Positions 44,675 to 53,986 of a stretch of DNA of 64,000 nucleotides are shown here, piece by piece. A program made the translations under genes and the position numbers. The DNA is from an uncultured Bacteroides sp. GTDB taxonomy: Bacteria > Bacteroidota > Bacteroidia > Bacteroidales > Bacteroidaceae. Below the pieces are notes generated by a model, which searched no databases, was not told the origin of the DNA, and worked only from the letters and a program-made list of their open reading frames with translations. Location: the NCBI GenBank assembly GCA_900551445.1, contig URWA01000001.1, positions 124,001-188,000 on the forward strand, written 5' to 3'. Positions within the stretch are counted from its first letter, which is position 1, and each line of letters begins with the position of its first letter.

Positions 44675-45357
44675 CACCGGCTTACTTCCGGGAACAGGGA
44701 ATCTTCCCACACGGCATCTTCTTTCAGGCGGTAATAGAAAGTATGCTCCTGAAAAGCCTGCTCTACAAGTCCAAAACGAATAAAATCAGCTAACAACTGA
44801 CATACTTCCGGACGGGGAAGACGGGCCAGACGACTACATCTACCCAATGTAAGCAGTCCCTGGCTACCCAATACTTCCAGTAAACGCTTTTCCCTGTCAG
44901 TATAGGTCATTACCACTTCGTCCTTTTTTTCATGATTCCAAATTCGAAGGTGAACAGGTGATGCCAAAATATTCTCATCGGCTATACGCACATACGCCCA
45001 GGCCTTACCCTCTTCATCGACCGCTAAAACCGGTTTGCAAGCGCACTCTTTCACTTCAACTTCCAGCACATCCTTTCCTTCCACCCTGAACACACGGTTT
45101 TCCGTGATTACCGGAGGACGACAATACATCGTGGCAGCAGCTTCAATCATATAGATTTCTTCTTCCGAACGAATTCCGGCGATCCTGCCGTTATCCTTCA
45201 CTCCCACCAATAATCGTCCTCCTTCGGTATTTGCAAAAGCAGACAAACTTTTGGCTATTTTCCTTGCATCGGATATGGCAAATTTAAAATCCTGATGTAC
45301 ATGCTCACCTTCCGAGATGAGCTGTTGTATGTAGTCTGTTTCTGCTGTTTGCTTCAT
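44674..45357 (-). CDS. AlbA_2/Schlafen-like ATP-binding domain protein
   Basis: The protein has 227 residues. The N-terminal domain (about 15-130) is of the AlbA_2 (Schlafen AAA_4-like) type, with HQDFKFAISDARKIAKSLSAFANTEGGRLLVGVKDNGRIAG and a later VEVKECACKPV. The C-terminal part resembles a winged helix. Such proteins are often annotated as putative DNA-binding or transcriptional regulators. The target is unknown. The start is ATG 45357 behind GGGA, as the extended frame begins only with TTG. It lies 10 bp after the UPF0597 gene. Confidence 0.8.
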   Translation of the reverse strand: MKQTAETDYIQQLISEGEHVHQDFKFAISDARKIAKSLSAFANTEGGRLLVGVKDNGRIAGIRSEEEIYMIEAAATMYCRPPVITENRVFRVEGKDVLEVEVKECACKPVLAVDEEGKAWAYVRIADENILASPVHLRIWNHEKKDEVVMTYTDREKRLLEVLGSQGLLTLGRCSRLARLPRPEVCQLLADFIRFGLVEQAFQEHTFYYRLKEDAVWEDSLFPEVSR

Positions 45358-45367
45358 TCCCAATCAC

Positions 45368-46663
45368 TCAATCACAATGTTTGTGGGTCATAATATCCAA
45401 CACCAACTTATCGGTTTCGTTCATTCCCTCCGAACCAATCTTGGTCAGGTTACGGATACTGAAATCCACATTGTCTTCAATGATACCTTCCACGGAAGTC
45501 ACACACTTTCCTTCCATCGCCAGAATCGCAGAAAAGACTGCCGTAGAGACCCCGCTTGTCAATTTCAATGCACAACTCGGCTTGGCTCCGTCACAAATCA
45601 TACCGGTCAGATTAGCAATCATATTCTGCACGGCATAAGCCACCTGCTTATATTCGCCTCCCATCAGATAAGTGATTCCGCAACTACTGCCTGTGGCAGC
45701 CACCACACAACCGCACAACGCGGACAGACGGCCTAAATTCTGCTTGATATAAATAGCCGTAAGATGGCTCAAAATCAAGGCACGAATCAGTTCTTCTTCT
45801 GATTTTTGATTTTCTTGAGCGAACACTACCACAGGAAGTGTGGCAGCGATACCTTGGTTTCCACTTCCGGAATTACTCATCACCGGTATCATAGCGCCGG
45901 CCATTCGGGCATCGCATGCGGCAGACGTATAAGAAAGAATATGGGTAAACGTATTGCTACCCATGATATGCTGCTCTTGCTGACTGCTGCGCAACATTTT
46001 ACCCAGCTCATGACCGTAGTTCCCTTGGAAAGAACGTTCCGCAGCCTGCAGATTCAGACGCTTTGCCTCAAGAATGAAACGAATTTCATCCAACGGAGCA
46101 GTTGTAGCGAAATCATACACCTTCTTCAGATTCAAATCGACTTCTTCCACATCTGCTTCAGCTCCTGCCTTTTCTCTATGGTCGAACAAGACTTCACCAT
46201 TCCGTTCTGCATACACGAAATTCGTATGTCCTCCACTGATGATAGCCGTAGCCGAATCCTTTCCGGCAGTACAAGTCACTTCAATGTAAAGTTTCACCTC
46301 AATATCTTCCTTCAGTTCTATTTTTATCCCTTGTCCGGCAATCATCCGTTTGCCTTCTTCCACACTTTCGGGAGTAATGTCTTTCAACACTTCCAATCCA
46401 TATTCAGATTTTCCTTTCAAAGCTCCCAAAGCAATGGCAATGGGCAGACCAATCATTCCCGTACCAGGAATTCCTACTCCCATCGCATTTTTCAAAATAT
46501 TCGCACTAAGCCGCGCCGTAATAGTTTCCGGACAGCACCCCAAGACCTCTGTAGCCTTAGCCACACAAAGAGCCACGGCCACGGGTTCCGTACAACCGAT
46601 AGCCGGAACGACTTCCCGCCGAATGAGTGCGATAATGCGTTCTCTTTCTGACTGTGAAATCAT
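45368..46663 (-). CDS. L-cysteine desulfidase / UPF0597 (YhaM) family protein
   Basis: This protein of 431 residues is related to the alpha subunit of iron-sulfur L-serine dehydratases and to archaeal L-cysteine desulfidase. The N-terminal block is VVPAIGCTEPVAVALCVAKA. The conserved cysteines that would hold a 4Fe4S cluster appear as SAACDARMA-type and GMICDGAKPSCALKL segments. Members of this family degrade cysteine or serine to pyruvate. Which substrate is used here is not shown. It follows dsbD by 8 bp, so the two are cotranscribed. Confidence 0.85.
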   Translation of the reverse strand: MISQSERERIIALIRREVVPAIGCTEPVAVALCVAKATEVLGCCPETITARLSANILKNAMGVGIPGTGMIGLPIAIALGALKGKSEYGLEVLKDITPESVEEGKRMIAGQGIKIELKEDIEVKLYIEVTCTAGKDSATAIISGGHTNFVYAERNGEVLFDHREKAGAEADVEEVDLNLKKVYDFATTAPLDEIRFILEAKRLNLQAAERSFQGNYGHELGKMLRSSQQEQHIMGSNTFTHILSYTSAACDARMAGAMIPVMSNSGSGNQGIAATLPVVVFAQENQKSEEELIRALILSHLTAIYIKQNLGRLSALCGCVVAATGSSCGITYLMGGEYKQVAYAVQNMIANLTGMICDGAKPSCALKLTSGVSTAVFSAILAMEGKCVTSVEGIIEDNVDFSIRNLTKIGSEGMNETDKLVLDIMTHKHCD

Positions 46664-46671
46664 GATTATAT

Positions 46672-48681
46672 TTATTTTTTATAGTTCTTTAATCCAGTTT
46701 GCAGGAATTCCACATACTTCTGAATATCCTCATCATACGAATAGGACTTATTCAACGGCATTCCCTCATTATCTAGCAACACATAGAAAGGCTGAGCATT
46801 GGCTCCGAATTTAGAGCGCTGCAGGTAACTCCATTTGTCACCTACCGTACGCAATGTACGCTCCGTGCCATTTTCTGTCACCTTCACGGGTTCCGGTAAT
46901 TTTGTTTTCTCATCCACATACAGGGTTATCAGTACGTAGTCTTCATTCATTATCTTGCTTACGGTAGGATCAGTCCATACGGCCAGCTCCATCTTACGGC
47001 AGTTCACGCAACCATATCCTGTAAAGTCAATCATTACCGGTTTCCCCTGCTGACGGGCATATTCCATGCCGGCATCGAAGTCATTGAACTTTGCATGCAC
47101 CTCATTCTTATACAAATTGAAATCCTGTGTCTGCATAGGCGGTGCAAAGGCGCTGACAGCCTTCAACGGCGCACCCCACAATCCAGGAACCATATATACG
47201 GCAAATGCCAATGAGAAGAGCGCCATAAAGAAACGGGGTACACTCACCTTGGTTTCGTCATCATCGTGAGGGAATTTGATCTTGCCTAACAGATACATAC
47301 CCAGCAAAGCAAAAATCACAATCCACAATGCCAAGAAAGTCTCACGGTCGAGCAAACGCCATCCGTATGCCAAATCGGCTACAGACAGGAACTTCAACGC
47401 AAACGCCAGCTCCAAGAATCCCAGCGTCACCTTAATGACATTCATCCATCCTCCTGATTTCGGCATGGACTTCAACCAAGAAGGGAACAATGCGAACAAG
47501 GTGAAAGGCAAGGCCAATGCAATGGCAAATCCCAGCATACCGATGGCCGGAGCTACAATACTTTCAGAAGTAGACACTTCTACCAGCAAGAAACCGATAA
47601 TCGGACCGGTACAAGAGAAAGAAACCAACGACAAAGTGAAGGCCATCAAGAAAATACTCAGCAATCCAGTGGTCTGTTCTGCCTTACTATCTACTGCATT
47701 ACTCCACTTTGAAGGAAGTGTTATTTCGAATGCCCCGAAGAAAGAAGCGGCAAATACCACCAGCATCAGGAAGAACAGGATATTGAAAATGGCACTTGTG
47801 GACAAGTCATTCAAAGCACTGGCCCCAAAAATCAACGTAATGGCCAATCCCAATGTCACGTAAATCACCACGATAGAAGCTCCGTATGTCCATGCGTCCC
47901 GGATTCCTTTCCGTTTGTCCTTCGTACGTTTCAGGAAGAAACTTACCGTCATCGGAATAATGGGCCATACACAAGGAGTGAACAAAGCCAGCAATCCACC
48001 TACGAAACCTGCAAAGAAAATATAAAACCAGGAGCGTGATTCATTATTCACATTTTCACCAAACGATTTCAGTTCATCGATGACAGGTTTCCAGTAATCA
48101 GAAGTTCCCACATTATCGGAATCCGCACTAACCTGCAACGGAGTCGATGTTGTCGAAACCGAATCAGCCGCCTCAGACGTTGACGATTCTTCTTCAGCAG
48201 CAGAGGCAACAGCCTGTCCTCCCGCAGCCTCTCCCTTGAACGAGAAGTCCACATTGGTTGGGGGCAGACAGTTCTCATCATTACAAGCACCATATTGCAA
48301 ATAGCCGCTCACTTCGTATTTTCCTCCTTTCAGTTTGAGTTTCTGCACAAACGTGGCTGTTCCTTCGAAGAAACGGACCTGCATACCAAATATCGGATCC
48401 ATCTTGTCGATTTCCTTACCTGCGGGTTTTAACTTGCCCACCAGTTCCGCTCCTTCCAGCTTGTCTACATTAAAAGTAGCTGATACCGGACCTCCGTCAG
48501 GCAATTCCGTGGAATACACATGCCACCCTTTTTCCATTTTTCCGGTGAACACAATTTCTACTTCATTAGCGGATACAGATTTCCACTCGGTTTTAAACTT
48601 CACCGGTTCTTGTATTTGGGCGAATACCGGCAAACTTAAAATGGCCATTAAAAGCCAGCTAAGAAAAATCTTCTTATTCAT
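46672..48681 (-). CDS. dsbD: Thiol:disulfide interchange protein DsbD
   Basis: This inner-membrane protein of 669 residues carries electrons from cytoplasmic thioredoxin to the periplasm. It has a signal peptide (MNKKIFLSWLLMAILSLPVFAQ), then an N-terminal periplasmic domain of the DsbC-like type (about 22-155) with CNDENCLPP. A low-complexity Ser/Ala/Glu linker follows, then eight or so membrane helices (about 215-510) with the cysteine-bearing TPCVWPIIPM and SFSCTGPIIG segments. The C-terminal thioredoxin-like domain has YGCVNCRKME near residue 570. It is the first gene of a minus-strand cluster. Confidence 0.95.
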   Translation of the reverse strand: MNKKIFLSWLLMAILSLPVFAQIQEPVKFKTEWKSVSANEVEIVFTGKMEKGWHVYSTELPDGGPVSATFNVDKLEGAELVGKLKPAGKEIDKMDPIFGMQVRFFEGTATFVQKLKLKGGKYEVSGYLQYGACNDENCLPPTNVDFSFKGEAAGGQAVASAAEEESSTSEAADSVSTTSTPLQVSADSDNVGTSDYWKPVIDELKSFGENVNNESRSWFYIFFAGFVGGLLALFTPCVWPIIPMTVSFFLKRTKDKRKGIRDAWTYGASIVVIYVTLGLAITLIFGASALNDLSTSAIFNILFFLMLVVFAASFFGAFEITLPSKWSNAVDSKAEQTTGLLSIFLMAFTLSLVSFSCTGPIIGFLLVEVSTSESIVAPAIGMLGFAIALALPFTLFALFPSWLKSMPKSGGWMNVIKVTLGFLELAFALKFLSVADLAYGWRLLDRETFLALWIVIFALLGMYLLGKIKFPHDDDETKVSVPRFFMALFSLAFAVYMVPGLWGAPLKAVSAFAPPMQTQDFNLYKNEVHAKFNDFDAGMEYARQQGKPVMIDFTGYGCVNCRKMELAVWTDPTVSKIMNEDYVLITLYVDEKTKLPEPVKVTENGTERTLRTVGDKWSYLQRSKFGANAQPFYVLLDNEGMPLNKSYSYDEDIQKYVEFLQTGLKNYKK

Positions 48682-48729
48682 AAATATGCACTTGGTGATG
48701 TGATAAAACTATATTCTATAAAAGTAGCG

Positions 48730-48737
48730 CAAAGATA
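48730..48737 (-). promoter_or_regulatory. -7 box of dsbD
   Basis: Minus-strand TATCTTTG, a consensus -7 box, with a predicted leader of about 42 bases. No TTTG at the expected -33 position. Confidence 0.45.
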
Positions 48738-48874
48738 ATCATTTTTCCAAAGGGAATGTAGGACGACCTATTATTCCATCTTGTTTTTTTATTTCAAATA
48801 CGACAATTTTTACATTCGGAATACCCTCTCACCCCGCTACATATCATCATCCGGACGTTTTTTTTCAGAAAATA

Positions 48875-48905
48875 TTTGCTAAATAAAAAATAATGCCTAC
48901 CTTTG
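48875..48905 (+). promoter_or_regulatory. Promoter of tRNA-Ser
   Basis: TTTG at 48875-48878, 19 bases, then TACCTTTG at 48898-48905, a full match. The precursor would start about 35 bases before the tRNA. Confidence 0.85.
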
Positions 48906-48945
48906 CACCGCCTTCGAAAAACAAGGCACTCCTAAAAAGAGTTTT

Positions 48946-49030
48946 GGAGAGGTGGCAGAGTGGTCGATTGCGGCGGTCTTGAAAACCGTTGTACCGCGAG
49001 GTACCCGGGGTTCGAATCCCTGTCTCTCCG
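48946..49030 (+). tRNA. tRNA-Ser (TGA anticodon)
   Basis: This class II tRNA of 85 bases has acceptor stem GGAGAGG with TCTCTCC, discriminator G, and anticodon loop CTTGAAA with TGA at 48980-48982. The long variable arm (TTGTACCGCGAGGTACCC) and T loop TTCGAAT complete the fold. It is not followed by an encoded CCA. Confidence 0.97.
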
Positions 49031-49036
49031 CTATAA

Positions 49037-49176
49037 CAGATAGTCAATCTAAGGTAAGTCCCGTAAAGCCAACGTTTTACGGGACTTTTCTATTTATCCG
49101 ACGGACAACCAAAAGACATTAAAGAACCATACTCTCCATTAAAACCTGAAGACATCAGACAGTCAATCTAAGGCAA
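49037..49176 (+). repeat. Direct repeat of 21 bp behind tRNA-Ser
   Basis: 49037-49057 and 49156-49176 match at 19 of 21 positions around the shared core AGTCAATCTAAGG, 119 bp apart. They bracket the tRNA terminator and about 65 bp of featureless sequence. They could be a local duplication or the trace of a lost insertion. Confidence 0.5.
49056..49090 (+). terminator. Terminator of tRNA-Ser
   Basis: A perfect 12-bp stem (AAGTCCCGTAAA at 49056-49067 with its complement at 49076-49087) and an eight-base loop are followed by TTTTC. Confidence 0.9.
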
Positions 49177-49190
49177 ACTTAATACACGCA

Positions 49191-49224
49191 AAAAAATACG
49201 GAACCCTTTCGAATTCCGTATTTT
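49191..49224 (-). terminator. Terminator of the GH20 gene
   Basis: A perfect 11-bp stem (AAAATACGGAA at 49193-49203 with its complement at 49214-49224) is flanked by T-runs on both strands, the longer in the minus direction. Confidence 0.9.
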
Positions 49225-49256
49225 CCACCTATCATAATAAAAAGTTGAACGACTTA

Positions 49257-50891
49257 TTATTTATCCAAGGCTTCATGTATATCTTTCTTATAGTTATACC
49301 CATAGAGCTTATAAATGTCAATCTGATGCTTCAAGCGCCTCAAGAAATCCTGAATATCCTTATTCTCAGGCTTACTCCATTGAATTTCCGCCAAAGCCGC
49401 AATACGCGGCATCATTTGCCATTCCATTTTCATCCGTTCCTTGGTCCATTCCGTCCAGATGCATGCCTGCGCCCCTATCAGACTTTTTTTCTGCTCAGGA
49501 GTAGCTTCTTCCGGAACCGGTTCAAACAGATACACCCTTTCAATACTGCTCAATCCTTTTAACTGATTGTATTTAGGATTACTAAAATACAGATTTGAAA
49601 TCGGACAGGCTATCGTTCTATACCCGCCTTCAATGGATTTCAGACGAGCTTCCGGACTGGTCCATGCCATTACAATGGTAGACTTGGCAGGATTTCCGGC
49701 CAGGATCTCATCCCAAGCCATCATTTCCCGGCCACGTTTATGGATTTCTTTTTCCACTTCTCCCATGAACCAAGCCTGGAGCTGATTTTCTTTCGTATGT
49801 TTTTCCGAATCCTTCAGACCGAGCTCTTTGATTTTCTGCTGGCATTTCTCACACGTCTTCCAATGATATTTTGGACATTCATCTCCACCTATATGAATAT
49901 AAGGAGAAGGGAAAATATCCATTATCTCATTTATCACATCTTTGGCAAACTGCAATGTTTTTTCATTTCCTCCACACAACACATCCCTAAATACTCCGAA
50001 AGTAGTAGCCACCTCATAAGGGCCTCCTGTACATCCCAGTTCAGGATAAGAAGCCAGTGCAGCCAGCATGTGACCCGGCATATCGATTTCCGGAATCACC
50101 GTAATATACCGTTCAGCTGCATATCGCACAATCTCTCTCGCCTCATCCTGTGTATAGTATCCGCTGACCGGAATACTGTCCATCTCCTTCGTTTCCCAAT
50201 CCTTGATGGTACATTTTCTTTTAGAACCTATCTCCGTAAGTTTCGGATATTTCTTTATCTCAATACGCCAACCCTGGTCTTCGGTAAGATGCCAGTGGAA
50301 ATAATTGATATTATGCAAGGCAAGCATATCAATAATCTTTTTCAAATAATCTACTCCGAAGAAATGCCGGCCTACATCTACCATAAAGCCTCTATAACCA
50401 AAACGTGGGTAATCTTTTATGACTCCGCAGGGAATGGCTGCAAGCCCTTTCCCCTCTGTGACAGGCAATGCCTTATGCAGTGTCTGTATGCCATAAAATA
50501 CTCCAGCCTCAGTTTTACCCTTCAACGTTATCCGCTCCTTCGATACATTCAGCTCATATCCTTCATCATGAGATAAGGTATTATCCAAACTTAGCACAAT
50601 TGCATGGTCCTTCGCCTCAACGGATAATTTCACATCGGTACCCGTAAGTTTCTTTATATAGGCAGACAGAAATTCCGCATTTCTTTTCATCTTCTCATTA
50701 TTCCCCGGATAACATATATTTGTTGAACCATCGATAACAAAAGAAGAACCGTCTTCCGATTTAACGACTTCATTGGGCACTGGAATTATATCCAGACTTC
50801 CGAGCGTCACCTTATTCTGAGCACAGACCATAAGGAATGAGGGCATCAGTAAAGCAAACAACATCCATTTTTTTAATTGACTTACATTCAT
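49257..50891 (-). CDS. Secreted beta-N-acetylhexosaminidase, GH20
   Basis: This glycoside hydrolase family 20 enzyme of 544 residues removes terminal GlcNAc or GalNAc. It has a signal peptide (MNVSQLKKWMLFALL to about residue 25), a GH20b-type N-terminal domain (about 35-155) and the catalytic barrel from residue 160. The catalytic pair is Asp337-Glu338 in IHIGGDECPKYHW, where substrate-assisted catalysis uses the N-acetyl group. Other family segments are FMVDVGRHFFGVDYL and HWHLTEDQGWRIEIKKYP. It is divergent from GH84 and belongs to the same glycan locus as susCD. Confidence 0.95.
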   Translation of the reverse strand: MNVSQLKKWMLFALLMPSFLMVCAQNKVTLGSLDIIPVPNEVVKSEDGSSFVIDGSTNICYPGNNEKMKRNAEFLSAYIKKLTGTDVKLSVEAKDHAIVLSLDNTLSHDEGYELNVSKERITLKGKTEAGVFYGIQTLHKALPVTEGKGLAAIPCGVIKDYPRFGYRGFMVDVGRHFFGVDYLKKIIDMLALHNINYFHWHLTEDQGWRIEIKKYPKLTEIGSKRKCTIKDWETKEMDSIPVSGYYTQDEAREIVRYAAERYITVIPEIDMPGHMLAALASYPELGCTGGPYEVATTFGVFRDVLCGGNEKTLQFAKDVINEIMDIFPSPYIHIGGDECPKYHWKTCEKCQQKIKELGLKDSEKHTKENQLQAWFMGEVEKEIHKRGREMMAWDEILAGNPAKSTIVMAWTSPEARLKSIEGGYRTIACPISNLYFSNPKYNQLKGLSSIERVYLFEPVPEEATPEQKKSLIGAQACIWTEWTKERMKMEWQMMPRIAALAEIQWSKPENKDIQDFLRRLKHQIDIYKLYGYNYKKDIHEALDK

Positions 50892-51220
50892 AAATTCATT
50901 CTCATATAAAAATTAGAAATAAAATAAACAAGGATATATCTTCATGACAAATAGCATCCTATAAACAGTATATGCAACAAGAACTTACCTAAATCCTCAT
51001 TGCCCTGCAATGTATTTCCCGATTCAAAGATAATCGTTTTTAAATAATTATGCCAATAATCGGTCGAATACGCACATTTTATTCCCTTTTTCTCCTCATT
51101 TTCCAAATAAAAATCACAATGACTCACACACTGTTTGCACGATTCAGAAACAAGTCGTATCTTTGAATCAAAGTTTTAAGCAAGCAAACACCTTGTATTT
51201 ACCCAAAAACATCCATTCTT
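50892..51220. other. Divergent control region between GH20 and GH84
   Basis: This 329-bp AT-rich gap contains the GH84 promoter at 51134-51165. For the GH20 gene I find no consensus promoter: a minus-strand TATCCTTG lacks a properly spaced -33 box. A 61-codon minus-strand frame (50942-51127) shows no protein-like features. Confidence 0.6.
51134..51165 (+). promoter_or_regulatory. Promoter of the GH84 gene
   Basis: TTTG at 51134-51137, 20 bases, then TATCTTTG at 51158-51165, a full consensus match. The predicted leader is about 49 bases. Confidence 0.85.
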
Positions 51221-53785
51221 ATGAAAATGAATCATTATGCAAAATGCGTGACAGCCGGAATCCTATGCACATTTATGTATAGCACTTTATCGGCACAAGA
51301 AACAGACTTCGACCTCTCTTCCCAACGTTCTGAAAAGCAGGATGTACTGGCTGTTCCAGGTAAAAAAATCGACCACAAAGGTCTGATTATCAACCCAACC
51401 CCTCACCAGATGAAACTGGATGCGAACAACACCTGCCCCATCACGCAAGGGATCCACCTGAAAGACAAGCAGCAGAAATTTGCAGCCAGTCTCGACTTTC
51501 TCACACAGAACAAAAAAGGAATCAAGCTCACCATTGACTTCGGAGCGAAAGTTGCTGGAAAAGCAAACGTAAAGGAAGTCTCAGGAGCCTATTCTCTGGT
51601 GATTGGCAAAAAGGAAATCACCATCATCGGATACGACGCACGTGGTGCATTCTATGGCATACAAACGTTGAAGCAACTGACAGAAAGCCCTGTTTCAGCA
51701 CACGGGACACTGCCCTGCATGGAAATCAACGATTATCCGGACCTGCCTAACCGGGGTGTGGTGGAAGGTTTCTATGGCACACCTTGGTCACACGAAGTCC
51801 GCCTGTCACTGATTGATTTTTATGGAAAGTTCAAGATGAACACCTATTTATACGGTCCTAAAGACGACCCTTATCACAGCTGTCCGAACTGGCGTCTGCC
51901 CTATCCGGAAAAAGAAGCACAACACATCAAGGAACTGGTGGATGCCAGCAACCGGAATTACGTGGACTTCGTGTGGGCCATCCATCCGGGACAGGACATC
52001 AAATGGAATGAAGAAGATTATCATAACCTGCTCCAGAAATTCAACTGGATGTACGACTTGGGGGTACGGCATTTTGCCATTTTCTTCGACGACATTTCGG
52101 GCGAAGGTACCAACCCGCTGAAGCAAACGGAACTGCTGAACCGACTGACTGAAGAATTTGTGAAAGTAAAAGGAGATGTGTCTCCGCTGACGGTCTGCCC
52201 GACCGACTATTCCAAACTTTGGGCCAACCCGACCGAAAAAGGCAGCCTTGCCATTTACGGGAAAACACTGAATCCTGAAATAAAGGTATTCTGGACAGGC
52301 GATGTGGTGTGCAGTGACCTGACCCCTGAAACCCTCGACTTCATCAATTCCCGCATCAAACGTCCGGCTTACTATTGGTGGAACTATCCGGTGACTGACT
52401 ACATCCGTAACTTCCTGCTCCAAGGACCGGTCTATGGACTGGATACCAGCCTGACGGCCCAGGAGACCTGCGGTGTAATCAGCAATCCGATGGAACACGG
52501 TGAGGCCTCCAAACTGGCCTTGTATGGAGTGGCTGACTACGCTTGGAACATCGCCGGCTACAATGCCATTGACAACTGGGAACGGGGGCTGGCCGAACTG
52601 GTACCCGATGCCACAGATGCTTACCGCACTTTCGCCATTCATTCCAGTGATACTGAAAACGGATACCGGCGGGATGAATCCTGGGAAACTCGGACTTTCC
52701 GCATTGCCGACTGGAACGATGCAGCAGCCAACGCCTTGGAAGAAGAATTCAAGAAGGTAGAAAGCGTTCCTGCACGCATGGAAAACGGTTGCAAAAACAA
52801 GGCGTTGCTCAATGAACTCCGTCCTTGGCTGACAGAGTTCGGTAAACTGGGCACACGCGGTAAACAAGCCATCGAACTGGCCCGTATTTACCGCTCCGGT
52901 CAGGACGATGCGCTTTTCTGGACGAAATACGTACAAAACATCATGACACCGGAAGACCGGAAAAACTACGAAGCCCACAAGTCGGGCACACTGAAACTCC
53001 AGCCGTTCTATGAGCATGCGATGGACGACATGGCGCACGGGTATCTGAAGAAACTGTCGGGAAAAGTACCGACCGATTATAGAGGAATCGGCTCTTTCAG
53101 CAGTGCGCATACCGTACAGACCAAACTGATGTTCGACAATGATTCTACAACTTTCTATACTTCTGGAATTGCCCAGAAACCGAACGACTGGATTGGGGTA
53201 GACCTGCGCGACGTACGCGATGTGACGGAAATCTCCATCCTTCAGGGAAGAAATTCCAAAGACGATGTGGACTATTTCGACCATGCCGTAGTGGAATGTT
53301 CCGCAGATGGACAAAACTGGAAAGCCCTTACCGGCGAACTGAACCAGCAATACATCATCCACTGGCAGGGAAATCCGGAAAAGGCACGCTACATCCGCCT
53401 GAAACGACTGGATTCCAAACGCACCAACTATGCTTCTGTCCGCTCCTTCGATGTAAATCCGCTCCGTCCGGACAACCTTGGCTTTACACTTGAAGCAGAT
53501 ACACTGAGTAAAGCGGTCTATGCTTTCGACAACAACCTGGCCACTTCTTACCAGAGCACAAAAGCGATTGCTTTCGAAGTAGACAAGGATGTCAAGGCCT
53601 ACACCTTACTGATGAACCAGTTGTCTGCCCCGATAAAATGCGTGCAGCTGGACAAAAAAGGCAAGATACTGTCTGAAACCATGATTGAAACTCCTTATGC
53701 AAGAATCGAATTGGCCGACAAGAATGTCTGGCAGATTCGTCTGGAAGGAAAGGTGGAAATCTTTGAAATTGTGCCGATAAAATGA
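51221..53785 (+). CDS. Secreted GH84 beta-N-acetylglucosaminidase with C-terminal F5/8-type domain
   Basis: This enzyme of 854 residues is related to the Bacteroides O-GlcNAcase/hyaluronidase-like GH84 group. The signal peptide ends near LSAQE. A GH20b-like domain (about 55-165) precedes the catalytic barrel, which has NRGVVEGFYGTPWSHE near 180, the catalytic pair Asp290-Asp291 in AIFFDDISGEG, and YYWWNYPVTDY near 390. A helical region follows, then a discoidin/F5/8-type sugar-binding domain (about 620-750), and a last beta-rich segment of about 100 residues. It releases GlcNAc from host or dietary glycoconjugates, likely with the neighbouring GH20. An alternative start at codon 3 is possible. 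Confidence 0.93.
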   Translation: MKMNHYAKCVTAGILCTFMYSTLSAQETDFDLSSQRSEKQDVLAVPGKKIDHKGLIINPTPHQMKLDANNTCPITQGIHLKDKQQKFAASLDFLTQNKKGIKLTIDFGAKVAGKANVKEVSGAYSLVIGKKEITIIGYDARGAFYGIQTLKQLTESPVSAHGTLPCMEINDYPDLPNRGVVEGFYGTPWSHEVRLSLIDFYGKFKMNTYLYGPKDDPYHSCPNWRLPYPEKEAQHIKELVDASNRNYVDFVWAIHPGQDIKWNEEDYHNLLQKFNWMYDLGVRHFAIFFDDISGEGTNPLKQTELLNRLTEEFVKVKGDVSPLTVCPTDYSKLWANPTEKGSLAIYGKTLNPEIKVFWTGDVVCSDLTPETLDFINSRIKRPAYYWWNYPVTDYIRNFLLQGPVYGLDTSLTAQETCGVISNPMEHGEASKLALYGVADYAWNIAGYNAIDNWERGLAELVPDATDAYRTFAIHSSDTENGYRRDESWETRTFRIADWNDAAANALEEEFKKVESVPARMENGCKNKALLNELRPWLTEFGKLGTRGKQAIELARIYRSGQDDALFWTKYVQNIMTPEDRKNYEAHKSGTLKLQPFYEHAMDDMAHGYLKKLSGKVPTDYRGIGSFSSAHTVQTKLMFDNDSTTFYTSGIAQKPNDWIGVDLRDVRDVTEISILQGRNSKDDVDYFDHAVVECSADGQNWKALTGELNQQYIIHWQGNPEKARYIRLKRLDSKRTNYASVRSFDVNPLRPDNLGFTLEADTLSKAVYAFDNNLATSYQSTKAIAFEVDKDVKAYTLLMNQLSAPIKCVQLDKKGKILSETMIETPYARIELADKNVWQIRLEGKVEIFEIVPIK

Positions 53786-53841
53786 CACAACTTCAACAAA
53801 TCATCCTTCCCCTTCACACTGCATAACAGATAAAAATGCAA

Positions 53842-53892
53842 AAAGCTGGCATACATGAATGATTGAGACATTTCATTCTGCATGCCAGCTTT
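53842..53892 (+). terminator. Terminator of the GH84 gene
   Basis: An 11-bp stem (AAAGCTGGCAT at 53842-53852 with its complement at 53882-53892) has an inner stem (AATGA with TCATT) and is followed by a T-rich stretch. A T-run on the minus strand makes it bidirectional. Confidence 0.8.
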
Positions 53893-53928
53893 CTTTATTG
53901 TCCTGACTCAAAAGAATATATACCAGAT

Positions 53929-53966
53929 AAAAATGGGGCAACTCCTTTCGGAATTGTCCCATTTTC
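53929..53966 (-). terminator. Terminator of susCD
   Basis: AAAATGGG (53930-53937) pairs with CCCATTTT (53958-53965), with more pairs inside past a mismatch. On the minus strand it ends in TTTTT. It lies 22 bases after the susD stop. Confidence 0.8.
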
Positions 53967-53986
53967 ATCAAATCTTATTAGTTCAA

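Noticed and set aside
48865..49047. A 60-codon minus-strand open frame over the tRNA-Ser gene
   Set aside because: It is the antisense reading of the tRNA, a well-known source of false protein calls; no protein features.
50942..51127. A 61-codon minus-strand frame between GH20 and GH84
   Set aside because: AT-rich, no ribosome site, no similarity to a known family; best explained as chance.
51848..53362. A 504-codon minus-strand open frame opposite the GH84 gene
   Set aside because: Antisense shadow created by codon bias of the real gene, which has catalytic residues and a promoter.
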